This document shows, piece after piece, positions 34,623 to 45,737 of a stretch of DNA of 64,000 bases; the first letter of the stretch is position 1; every line of letters begins with the position of its first letter. The translations under genes and the position numbers were made by a program. The stretch is from Galdieria partita. Taxonomy: Eukaryota; Rhodophyta; Bangiophyceae; Galdieriales; Galdieriaceae. The notes below the pieces were generated by a model, which was not told where the DNA came from, ran no database searches, and saw only the letters and a program-made list of their open reading frames with translations. Location: the NCBI GenBank assembly GCA_025991245.1, contig BQMJ01000011.1, positions 1 through 64,000 of the forward strand, written 5' to 3'.

Positions 34623-35985
34623 CTAAAACAAGAAAGGCTGTCAGCGAGGCGTTCGGAAGAAGTTTGTAAACTCATTGGAAATTTTACAGCCTCCTACAAA
34701 CGCCCTTTGAAAATGTTGTGATTGGTTACGTAATTCTTTCCTCTCTTAAAGAATATTTATATCGATGACAAATACTGAGAATAAAAAGCAATTGAATACA
34801 ATATGACATTATGGAAAACTTGGAGAAGTTGTATCTCTTGATTTGTCACTGTAGCAACTTCATACATTCCTACAAAACTTGTTTGCAATCGTTTTGTAAA
34901 AACAAGTTGAGTTGTATTTGATGTTATTGACGTTTGCAATGACTTTCAGGAAAGTCGAGTCAATATAAAGCAGTTGAAGAACTTCATTGTGATTTCTAGA
35001 GACTTGGAATTTCTAATTGAATGACTTGAACCTGTTAAGGGAGTTGTACAGCTATTCAGCATAATGATTCCAAATATTATTCCAGATAAATGAAGTTGTA
35101 CTTCTCATTGTTGAGGCAAGTTTATTTTTTAGAACTATTCAAATAATAAGAGACCTCTTTAAAAGCCTCTCAAGTAGTTTGCGCGAGAAGAATATTTGAT
35201 GACTTGAAACTTTCAAGTCCTTTGACAAAATAGTTAGAGACCTTTTCATTCTTCATAGTTGTGAATTGCTTGTTCTTTCTAAAAGGAACAAAGAAAATCT
35301 TGTAAGAAAGATACTTCTTCGTCAATGACTTTATGTTGGACGAGGTCACCTTCTTCAAGAGGGAACACAACATAGACTTTTATGTATACTTGGTGAGGTT
35401 TTCTAGAGGGAAGCTTTCAATCGATGTTTATATGGAAGACTATTCAATTTCTACTCTTGTATTACCAGAAGAGAATCGTTTTTCTGGAATTCTGTCACCG
35501 TCAGATTTCGAGTAAAAGTCAACCCAAGTAGTGATCAGGCTTACTTTTGTAACTTGCCACCATATGTATTGGTCTCGAATGAGAGAAACAACAAGTAACT
35601 CGATATCGTTGAAATTGACTTATTTCCTTGATTGATCTCTGAAAGCCAAGGAGAAGCTTTTTCAGTCAGAGTGGTTCCTGTCCTTTTGGAATTTTAGATA
35701 TTCTGTTGCGTTTCAAAGCAGAAACATTTCAACTATTCCATCTTTATACTTTAAAGAAGCTTTCCAAGGGACTACTGATCGCAGTTTTCAAGAAAGACGT
35801 ACTTCCTACACTGTAGAATGAATGGATGTGCAATCGCAACGTCATTATAGAAAAGAAATATTTGTTGAGTTTTAAAGTGTTGGCATCGCAAAGTATCGTG
35901 AATTTTATTTTCCAAGAATAGAGAATTCTTGGATATATTGAGAATAGTTTGCGACATTTTTCAGATTTTCTAGCAGATATGCTTT
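34623..35985. other. Intergenic AT-rich region
   Basis: No supported gene. A 60-codon frame at 35,333-35,515 has a coding-like composition but no recognisable family. Nothing else seen. Confidence 0.35.
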
Positions 35986-37057
35986 CAAGCAGAACCTTGT
36001 AGAGTGCCACAAGGAAAGAAAGCAACAATAACTCAAAGAGGTACTTTTAAAATAAACACACAGAATACTTTAAAGAAGCACGAAACAAGATTTCAAGCTA
36101 TCAACTCGGGTTGAATTTCCACTCTCAGAGTTACTCTGAACACATCACAGAAAAACTACAACAGTTTTGGTAAAAGTTCAACTATCTCAACAAAGCTTAA
36201 CGTTTGACAATGTTCATAAATATTTCTTAACACAAAACCAAACCTACTTCTTCAACCTTCAAACTTGGGTTCCCAAAGGAGAAGACTAAGATGTTTCAAT
36301 AGTCATCATTCAGAATGAAGGACAATACTCTCATTGACTTTCAAATGCGACTTCTTTCTTGCAGCAAGTAACGAAAGTTTGCAAGCTCCAATAAATTTGT
36401 ATGTTCCATTGCTTCCTTCACATAGTGAGTGAAAATTTGAACCAAATCATTACACGATGTCACTTTGCATAGCTGTTCATTTTTCAGTCTGTCGTTCAAA
36501 GGTCACACATAGTCAACAATGTTCGTAGATAGATGGAGTACCCACAAGGATAGATGTAAAAAGTAGACAAATTGTCAGCCTTCAAAGGAAGCGATTAAGT
36601 TGAATTGAATCTTTCTCTTGTCTGTATTGGATAGCAATCTTTGATGTCTGATACTGCGAATTCTTCTGTAGGCAGTTAAATCTTTTCAATCGAATAAAGG
36701 TTCACATAGTCTGTTTGATCGATAAACAGTGGAATAGTAAACAAGAGGAAAGCAATACTCAAGTGTCACAGTTTCTAGATTTTCCTCATCGAAAGCGCTG
36801 TTGATTTTTGTTGATCAAATAATTGAAAGAAATTATGCTACTATAAAATGTGTTTAAGGTAGAAACCACTTAATATTTTTTCTCTTATCAGCTCCATCTT
36901 GATGTTCCATATGAAACAAATAAACACTAGATTTCTTGTTTCACTTCCAAAGTATATTTATAAAGCAAATGATATAAACTATACAACTCTATAAGTGGCA
37001 CAATTTGGTGAATGGCTCCATTTGTTTTTGGACTGTTTTGGCCCGCCGTCTCAAAGG
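35986..37057. repeat. 5' flank of family A copy 2, shared with copy 1
   Basis: Same order of blocks as 22,300-23,357: AGAACCTTGTAGAGTGCCAC, GAGGTACTTTTAAAAT, TTGCAGCAAGTAACGAAAGTT and TTTCTCTTGTCTGTATTGGA, then a TATAAACTATACAACTC close to the start. The duplication therefore includes at least 1 kb of upstream sequence, and with it presumably the promoter. Confidence 0.6.
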
Positions 37058-39257
37058 ATGACAAGTGAAACTTCTTTCAATATGTCCGGAGAGTCTGTTA
37101 GATACGAAGAAATGTTTCAAGATAGTCTAAAAATTGACGAAAAGTTTAACAATGTATGGTTGACAAACTTACCTAATCTTCAACAAGAGTGTAAGTTCAA
37201 AACCGTTGCCTCAGTTATTGGAGAAAGGGTTCAAGTGGGAGGAGAAATCTTTACACTTGGAGAAGAAACTTTTGAAGACGTAGCACAGTTGGTTTCTCCC
37301 AAGCAGTTTCCTGAAGATTTTCCAGTAGAAAAAAGTTCTGGAAAAACCTCTAGAGTCTTTCTGAGAGGAGGGTTTATTAGGAAGTGGAATCGACTCATAG
37401 AAAGCCTTGGTGTGATAGCTCCCAATCTTCCACGCCGACAGAATGTTCTATCGGCAGCAAGTGGTGTAGGAAAGAGCGTAGAACTGTATATGGCAGCTGT
37501 GTTTTCAATGCATTGTAGGATTCCTCTGCAGTATATTGGAAACACAGCGGCATGGTTAGCGGAAGTAAGCAACATCTCTCAGATGGTTGCACTTTACTTG
37601 AAAATGCTGCTGTTCATGAATTTCTTCATTCTGGACGATTTGCCGAGTTTTGAGTCGCGGGACTATAAAATTTTTAACGGCGCTCCTCTTAAGCACGTGA
37701 TATATTTTTGTATCAAAAAGAAAGATCTGGATCTAGCTTTCGCTATTCGTCGCTTTATGATGCAACTCAAGCCACGCAATATGTTGATTTTAGATGAACA
37801 TAATGCGTTGTGGAGCGAGTTTGGCAATAAAACAAACAGATGGCCGTATTTTTTCCAGTTGTACACTGAGTTTGAAGTGATGAAAACAGTAAGTAATGGC
37901 TCTCTCTGTTTTCTTATGATGACTTTTTCATTTACTTGAATAGCCTTTTTGTGGAGTTCTTATTGCTGGTTCACAGCATCATCAATTTGAAGATAATTTG
38001 CCTAGTGGTTATGGAGATCTCAAACACTATTTGGATCCTTTAAGTTTCAAAGAGTTTGACTTGTGGCAAGATTTACCTGATTATCCACCCATTCTTCGTC
38101 AACATTCAGATGAAGTAGTCGAACTTACTGGGTTGGTGCCTAGAATGATAGCCAAAATGGTATTTCTTGTTAATAATCTTCCGGACGCCAGTTTCGAAAC
38201 TCTAAAAACACGCTTCACCTCGAATTTATATTCTGAAATGATAAAAAAGCATAATAGTTATGTCGATGGAGTTAGTTCTGAAATGGGGAAGAGAATGTTT
38301 GATTCTATTCTTTATAAGCTATTCATGGATAGAACTAAACCCAATATTACTATTGCGGATGAGGCATATACAAGTCAAGGTTTATTGGTTGTAGTGAATC
38401 GCATCTATTTGCGTTTTTACAACAGCATTGCACGTGATATCTTGCTATCTTCTTTTCTTGACAGATATGCTTCTAAGAATTACTTGGCTGAACTTGCTGA
38501 ACGCTATCGAAGTGCACAGAGCACAAAGGGTCAAACTTTTAAAGAATTATTCTTTCTGTGGTTTCTCCCCAGTGTGGAAGAAGTGACAATTCGTTCCGAT
38601 AGCAGACCTTATAGGAACTTGAGTTTATCTTGTCATAGTTGGGTTCGGTTGATTAGAGATGAATTTGATCCTCCCATGAAAAAGTTTACTCATTCCTGTT
38701 GGATATTACTGGAAGAACAACATTCTCGATTTGACTATATTTTTGTGGATATTGTGAATTCTCAATGGCACATATACTTTTTTCACGTATCTATATCATC
38801 ATTTTACAATCATAATGGTGACTCTGCGGCAATCGAGAACTCCTTTGTGCCTCGTTCTCTCAAGGAAAATGCATCGAAGGCTTCAGAATCGGCTAACTTA
38901 TCCACTAGTAGGTCAAAGAGCAAACAAGGATCAATGGCAAGTTCTCAAAGTGGCCAAAGAAGTAATAAGAAGAGGAGACGAGTGAAAGTAACGGATAAGC
39001 CTCAGTTACTAAACTTAATTGGTTTGATTCTGAATGAAGAGTTTACCATGACGTTAGAAGAAGATGACTCTGGAAGGATTGTAGATTTTCGTTTATTGGA
39101 TTCCAAAGGTGTTGATTGGCGACACTGCATAAGTATTGTCTATGTTACTCCATTACCATTTAACGAGGCCAAAGGTAGTTTATCAGTGCCAGACTATATT
39201 GAGTTTCTTTGTAGGGAAGGCTTTCCTGAAAATTTTCTAGTTTTATTGGAAAAATAA
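37058..39257 (+). CDS. Family A P-loop NTPase, copy 2 (intact)
   Basis: Two exons, 37,058-37,888 and 37,944-39,257, 714 residues. Walker A LSAASGVGKSVE (131-142), Walker B MLILDEHNA (242-250), then a C-terminal module with GQTFKELFFLWF, a FDYIFVDIVN element and WHIYFFHVSIS, which resembles the E...D...(QxT/ExK-like) layout of the nuclease-type domain in RHS-like NTPases (tentative). A basic NKKRRRVKV tract near residue 615 is a likely nuclear localisation signal and follows a Ser/Lys-rich linker. Copy 1 is ~80-85% similar by eye. Archaeal-type ATPase families are known to be expanded in Galdieria, but whether this family is that one needs a search. The substrate is unknown. Confidence 0.75.
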
Positions 39258-40950
39258 AGGTGATATTTTACGATCCTTTGAAGGAAGCAGAGTTGTTTTG
39301 AGCTTTATGTTTTACAAAGACTAGGACAAATGATATGTTTTAAATATTTTATTTGCTTGACTGGCAAGCCAATGATGAATCATTGTGGAAGCAGAAAGTC
39401 TGATATGGATGATTGATTTGCAATAATAGATAATGTATATATCCTAAACAAAGTCATTTTTAGCAATTTGGGTGAAAATCAACTCAACCATATCTCATGT
39501 AAACAGCTTCGGAGAGTGTCTTCATTTAGTATCTTCAGTTGTATAGAACCACATTGTTTCAAACTTGGAGACATGCTTTTCATCCTTCAGAAAGTATTCA
39601 GGAAGCTCTTAAAGTCTGTCAGATAAACTAATCTTTGTTGATCCGAGAAGAAGTCATAAAACTTGGCCTAAAATGTATTGGGATGGGCTCTTCTTATAAA
39701 AGGGCATAGTCTTGACCGAATGATTCTGAGTCTCCAAAGCTCTTAATAATATATACACACGGACAGACTTTTGTTCAGTTGTTGAAATTCTTTGTTTCTA
39801 AACGTAGCTTGAAGCGGTTTGTTCTTCTATTAGAGTGTTAAATATATTTAAATGGCTCCCAATACTACACAAGCCATAATCTTAGCACGAGTCAAGTTGA
39901 ATACAAATATTTCTAAAGATCCTTTTCTTGTCTACAATATAGGAAAGTTTCCAGTAGTGAAAAGCCTGAAATATATTCTTACTTTCCCTCTATTGTGATT
40001 ATAGAAAGGAAAAAGAAATTAGAACCATTCGAACTAAATCTAGCTTTCGAATTTTCAAGTTTCTAGTTTTCGGCCTTTCTAAAAAGTTTGCCACTCCTGT
40101 CCTTTTCAGCAAAAGTTACTCAGCCATTGTATACGCCGTGCAGTTCCAACTCAATTGACGGGAAAGGAAAGAGTTTCATAGGAAAAAAATACTTTAAGTT
40201 TTTCAACAACTTTGCTGAAGAAGAAGAACAAGCAGAGGTGATGGTGTCCTTTCACCATTTCATCATGAACGTAACGGGACAAGTTGCTCCGAAGTTTCCT
40301 GGAAACATTTTGCATAATACACTTGGTCAGTTGTCTTAAAACTGAGCACCTCGTTTATGATCGCTCGTTATCCTCAGCTTGGTAAAGCCTTGACGTTCCA
40401 TATAGTTCGGATTGCTTCCTGATGTAATGGCGAAACTATCGAAGAATCTGATGAATTTACAAGCAACAATGCAGCAGTTTCCGAAACAATATTTATTTTT
40501 GATAATTGAAGAACTGAATGAAATAAGTAACATTTGTGAAGATTCTAGCGAACTTACCGAGAAGCAATTTGTTCAAGTTATATCCATTTTCACTAGAGAT
40601 ATCATTCATTGCATGATATAGGAAAAGTAGTTTTGTATTTGGCAGGTCGAACTGCACAGGCAACCAATTTTTATCTTGTCAAGTTATCGTACCGAAAGGA
40701 CCATTCCTAAAGATAGTACTGAGGCTACCTTTTTCACTTTGTGTACAAACGCCGAAACATTCATTGTATTATACAACTCCTAAAACACTAGAAAAGAATC
40801 TCGTCTCAAATGCAATATCTTGTGAAGCCTATCAGAGTTTGAAAAGATTTTCATTCGTAAAAAAAAAGGCAAAGTGTATCGAACAGTATTGGCTAACCTT
40901 TACTATCTTCTCCTACAACCAGCATCATCTCTTTATTGAAAAGAGCAATT
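39258..40950. other. Intergenic boundary region between accessory zone and core genes
   Basis: About 39,265-39,640 is the duplicated 3' flank shared with 25,560-25,960. Beyond that no gene is firm. Two short plus-strand frames (40,088-40,339 and 40,412-40,621) have helical, acidic, protein-like composition and could be remnants of a lost gene or unresolved exons of a small one, but no joining intron or family was recognised. Confidence 0.4.
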
Positions 40951-42013
40951 TTATAGTTTCGACAATTGCAAACGCGGTGCCGGAAAGTTTGTTCGAATAT
41001 CTAACTCTTTGCGTTCTCCAAAGAATTTGCCGGTTGGACCTCCTTTTGGTAACAATGCAAGCCACACAGGTGTATCTGCACCTTCTTCCGGAGACTTTTC
41101 AGCATTGGGTGCAGTCATATCTGTTCTTACAAAGCCTAAAAGGCCGTACTTTCAGATTGGAAGTGACAAGACCTTGTCAAACCCACCTGGACAGCAACAA
41201 TTGATCAGGATATCCTGTCTCTTTTCGTCTCTAGCAAGGATTCGAGTAAGACATACCACACCCACTTTGCTCACTCCATCTAAATATTATTGTTGTGAGT
41301 TGCAAATGTAAGAGTTATTTATACGTTCACTTACAGGAATGTCTAAACCAACCGTCTTCCTTGACACGACCATTCTCCACTGAGCGAATAAACGATTCCA
41401 TAAGCTCACACAATTCTGGAATCGTCAAATCCTGCTTTGTCAATTTCTTAAACAGTGTTGGTGACAACCTGGCAAAGAGTGCCATTCTACTTGACATGTT
41501 TACTACTCTACCACCTTCACGCAACAACGGTACAAAGTACTGGCAACAATAAAGGGTTCCATAAAAATTGACGTCCATAGTGTGTCGAGCAACTTCTTTT
41601 GATAGAGGGCCAGTCTTATAGAATATACCTGCATTGTTCACCAGAATATCCAAGTGTCCGAAATTATCTTGAATCCAAGCGGCACAATTCTTCACACTGT
41701 TGACATCGGACACTTCCAACTCCCTAAATATGGCATCAATTCCTTGCTGCTTCAGTTTGTTGCAAGCTTCATTTCCTCTGTTTGTGTCTCTCGCTCCTAG
41801 AATAACCAGTATATTGTTCTGAGGACTACCCAAAATTCTACAAATTTCAAAGCCTATTCCTTTATTTCCACCAGTCACCAATGCTATTTTCTTATTACCT
41901 GCTCCATTGAGAGCAGAAACTTGACAAACTAAACCATTCATGACTCCAACGATAAGTGAAAGAAATTCAACAGCTTTTGTACGATAAGAAGAAATGGAAA
42001 TTCTAAGGGACAC
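40951..42013 (-). CDS. Short-chain dehydrogenase/reductase, carbonyl-reductase (CBR1) type
   Basis: Three exons: 42,013-41,335, 41,279-41,187 and 41,135-40,951; introns of 55 and 51 nt; 318 residues. NADP-binding TGGNKGIG, structural NNAG and, only after splicing, catalytic YGVSK with upstream NMSSRM and downstream CCPGFVRTDM, all standard for classical SDRs. The C-terminal end (PVWLALLPKGGPTGKFFGERK) is typical of carbonyl reductase 1-like enzymes, which reduce carbonyl compounds with NADPH. The first ~35 residues may be a leader, or translation may start at the second Met (residue 25, MNGLVCQ). First gene of the dense core; convergent side faces the accessory zone. Confidence 0.85.
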
Positions 42014-42046
42014 TGAAACACAAATGCAGAGGCCACTTGGAGTCTT

Positions 42047-43300
42047 TTACACTAAAACTTTATCGAGTAGTTTATTGAGAGAAACAATATCTTGAGCGAA
42101 ACTACGGATTCCTTCAGCAAGTTTCTCAGTTGCCATAGGGTCTTGGTTCAGTAACCAACGAAAGCTCTTCTCATCTGTAGGAATTCTCTCTAGATTCTTC
42201 TTTTTTGCCTCTTCCGCATCCAACTTCTGAGCTACTTCTCCATCTGACTCCATGAGTTCTTTTAATAACTTGGGTGCTATGGTCAAGCGATCACAACCTG
42301 CTAAAGCTAAAATTTCATCCTTGTTCCTAAAACTGGCACCCATCACGATAGTCGGATATCCAAACTTCTTATAGTAATAAAATATTTCTTTCACGGAAAC
42401 AACACCTGGGTCATTGTCTGCAGTATATTCTTGACCTTTGTTCTTCTTGTACCAATCGAGAATACGACCAACAAAGGGAGAGATAAGCGTGGCTCCTGCT
42501 TCTGCTGCAGATGCTGCTTGACAGATGTTAAATAAGAGTGTCATATTGCAATGAATTCCCTTCTTCTCAAGAATACTGGCTGCTTGTATTCCTTCCCAAG
42601 TCTGGAAAATAAATCAACTGTCGAAATAAGAATACAAATATAAACCTACCGAGGCTAGCTTGATAAGAATGCGATTCTTAGGTACTCCGATTTCTTCGTA
42701 AAGATGGATCAGTTTTTCGGCCTGTTGCACGGATCCTTCTACATCAAAGCTCAGCCTTGCATCAACCTCAGTAGAAACGTAACCCGGTACAATTTTGCTA
42801 ATTTCCGCTCCAAAGTTCACAAACAACTTGTCACGCATGTGATCAATTCTTTTCTCCGCGGTAGCAGCTTGAGATTTTCCATATTTGATGGCGTCATCTA
42901 CCAAATGTCGATACTGGGGTAACTGGGAAGCTTGATAGATAAGTGAGGGATTCGTGGTAGCATCGGTAGGCTTGAACTTTATGATTTGTTCAAAGTCACC
43001 CGTATCTGCTACGATAACCTATCCATAAAGCAGTTTCAGCAAAGTGCCTTTCGCGTGTTGACGGTTACTTACAGTGAGCTTTTGTAGCTTCTCCAACTGA
43101 CTGATAGCTTGTAATGATAAAACTCTTACTTGCTGCTTAGGTCGGGTAAACAAAGGAGTCCTTCTTCTGGTTATAAAGGAACCAGACTGTCTTTCAAACG
43201 AGCTACTAGAAAAAGTCTCACTGGATGACCAACAGGTGGAAACAAATGTATACATGTTTCTTTCACAATGCGGAAATGGCCAAACGAGATAAAATTCCAT
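42047..43300 (-). CDS. Transaldolase, probably plastid-targeted
   Basis: Three exons: 43,300-43,073, 43,018-42,650 and 42,601-42,047; introns of 54 and 48 nt; 383 residues. Conserved TDATTNPSL, Schiff-base lysine in RILIKLAS followed by TWEGIQAA (across the second intron), [19 protein letters not shown] and [10 protein letters not shown] are the transaldolase signatures. The enzyme moves a dihydroxyacetone unit between sugar phosphates in the non-oxidative pentose phosphate pathway. The ~55-65 residue N-terminal extension is rich in Ser, Arg and aromatic residues and precedes the start of homology, suggesting an organelle transit peptide. Its stop lies 33 bp from the SDR start in the same orientation. 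Confidence 0.93.
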
Positions 43301-43398
43301 TTTAATAGCGAAAATAACAGAAACAAGTGACGCTCACAAGAAAACGAAATGTTTAAGTTTACCGCTTGAATAGCAGGATTGTATTCAAAAAAAGTATT

Positions 43399-44325
43399 TT
43401 AGGGTTCAACTGCTAAAGCAAACCCTATTTTATGCCCACCTTTCTCTAGTGAGTTGAGATTCACCTGAGAAGAGACGGAAACCCAAGTCTTTGGACGGAT
43501 CATGTGCATATAGACTGCAGCAAGTGAACCAGTTGAATCAACCTTTGCCTTGAGGGTTGTGGCGTCATCCAACACGTATTTAGTACCCATCGAGAACAAA
43601 CGATAATCACCTGAACGACTTAAACGAAGATCTGCTGCAACTGCAAAGTTGGACGAAACTTGATGGGAATACGTACACTAGATAATATTCGACTTGAGTC
43701 ACTAAGCGAGGAAATCTAAGCACTTACCTTTCCCATCTGACCCTTTTCCAATATACTAAGTGTTATTTCACTTCCCTTTCCATCAGAATAATTCAACGCT
43801 CCATTGACTTTTGAAAGTGAATTGTTTACTGTGTCGAATACAGCTTCCGATCCAATGCTAAAACCTCCGTGTCCAACAACCAAACTGCCGTTAAGAACAG
43901 GATTGCTGGCATAGTTGAGATAAGAAGTTGCTGCTATTGCAGAGTGCAAATACTCCAAACCTATGCTTCCAGCGGGACTCTTTCCAACTGTAGTATTCAA
44001 TACAACTCGAAGCCCCTTCACTCCAACTTCTTCCAAGGCTACTTCGGAAAAGAAGGTACCCGAAGTATTCAGCTTGGTTGTCACATTGTAACTTTTCTGT
44101 TTGTACTCCCCTTGCAGTTCACCAGAAACAGAACCACTGACGGCGTCTTGAACGCCTTCAGAAGTATATACGACGCCATTATTGGTCGCTGACTTCAAAG
44201 TCACTTTGTTGTCGAAACAGTAGTCATCTTCCAAAAGCTCTAAAAGAGAACTTAGAATCCTAGTTTAGATCTCCTTGATCCTTACTTTTAGCTGTCTTGC
44301 CAAGGTCAGCGAATATCTGAACCAT
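43399..44325 (-). CDS. Mitochondrial outer-membrane porin (VDAC)
   Basis: Three exons: 44,325-44,286 (13 codons), 44,239-43,728 and 43,677-43,399; introns of 46 and 50 nt; 276 residues, the usual VDAC length. The tiny first exon supplies MVQIFADLGKTAKKLLED, the characteristic amphipathic N-terminal helix followed by DYCFDNKVTLKS. The rest alternates polar and hydrophobic residues as in a 19-strand beta barrel, with the family's late K-A-K-V-D-S-T-G type strand and final IGFALAVEP. It conducts metabolites and ATP across the mitochondrial outer membrane. Divergent from QNG1 over 163 bp. Confidence 0.9.
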
Positions 44326-44488
44326 TTGATCACTGCGGTTACGGAACTCGTTAGATACACAGCTCAACTAATGAAAATCCGGCGGGTGAAGAAAATGGCA
44401 AATTCTTGAGCCCGCCTGAGCATATAATGGAATGAGCTCTCGGTGCTGTCTGTGTTTTGTGCTGATATGTCAACTGGGTTTCTAACGG

Positions 44489-45577
44489 ATGTCGTTACTC
44501 GAAAGGGTTAGAGAAAGTGCGGAGTTTGTGAGAAGTAGGGCAAAGCATGTTTCTATGGATATGGAGGCTATTCAAAGCGTGGGTTTGAGATTGAAGCGTA
44601 TTCTGGAAACAAGAGAGTTATCAGTTCATAAGATTTGGAACGATTGTCCTTTGAATCCCGTTTGGGGTGAAAATAGAGCAGGAATATGCTGCTTGGAAGA
44701 TATATGTCGGTGGATATTTTGGATAGATTGTATAAAGTATACAAGTAGTATTGTATGAGAGCGCTTACGACTAACACCATGCTCTAGTTTTTGTTTCTGG
44801 CAGAGGGAAGAAGAAGAAAAGTGGACAATTTGGTATAAGAATAAACGATATACAGGGTACTTTGCACTATGTGCTGCGTTAAATCTGTACTTGGAAACTC
44901 GAGGCAACTATGTTTTATCTGCAGAGTTTCTGAAGCAACTGACCGCATCCCAACTAAAGGAGATATTAATGCCAGAGTCCCAGTCTCAAGGAGTCATTCC
45001 CTTATTATTCGAACGTGTTCATTGTTTACGTGAGGCTGGTTGTGTCTTAGATGAGTACTTTCAAGGAAGTGTATATTATCTCATCCGAAGTTCGCATGGA
45101 AGCCTGGAAACTGTTGTGGACAAAGTTGTGCAATATTTTCCATCTTTTAGAGATGAAGCCATCTATGAGGGTCAGCGAGTATTCTTTTATAAGAGAGCTC
45201 AAATATTTGCTGCCGACATCTTTGCCTGTCTGGGTCAGGAAGCCTTGTCGTTTAGAGATCCTTGTTGCTTGACAATGTTTGCAGACTATAGAGTTCCGCA
45301 AGTATTACACAAATGGGGAGTGTTGAACTATTCTGATATTTTGCTAGCTCAGTTGCAACAAGGTATGGAGATTAAAGAAACTGAAGAAGTTGAGATTAGA
45401 GCTTGTTCTATTGCCGCAGTAGAAATGATTCTCAAGGAAATTCAGAAAACGAGTCCCAATATATTCGTTTCTAGTCAGTTGATTGATTATCTTCTGTGGA
45501 GTGAAGCCATGAATATGAAAAGTTTAACAGAACTGGACAAAACTCCTTTCCACAGGGTAAGGACCATTTTTTATTAG
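44489..45577 (+). CDS. QNG1: Queuosine 5'-phosphate N-glycosylase (queuosine salvage, QNG1 / DUF2419)
   Basis: Two exons, 44,489-44,736 and 44,788-45,577, 51-nt intron; 345 residues. Splicing restores ICRWIFWIDCINFCFW, the family's W-I-F-x-x-D-x-x-N-F-x-F-W core. Further signatures: GYFALCAALN, MP..LLFERVHCLREAG, FPSFRDEA, VFFYKRAQIFAADIF, LTMFADYRVPQVL, EVEIRACSIAAVE and the conserved last residues HRVRTIFY. The enzyme releases queuine from queuosine-5'-phosphate so the base can be re-used for tRNA. Eukaryotes cannot make queuine, so its presence implies uptake or recycling of the base from bacteria or food. Confidence 0.92.
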
Positions 45578-45737
45578 AGATGGTTTGCCATTCCCAAAAA
45601 TAACGAAATAAAACATGACTGAATTGTAACAATCCATAGCGTAAAACTCACCCATCATTTATATCTGCTTTGCATATTTGGAACTCGCTTGCTGCATAAA
45701 TGTCTAAATGCTGGTGTAGACACAACTTCCTATCTCC

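Noticed and set aside
40764-41311. Plus-strand frames of 146 and 100 codons
   Set aside because: They are the antisense shadow of the second and third exons of the SDR gene, whose spliced frame contains catalytic motifs.
45578-45640. A further intron and exon at the 3' end of QNG1 (GTAAGG at 45,556)
   Set aside because: Reading through gives HRVRTIFY, the conserved C-terminal end of the family, so the GT is not used.
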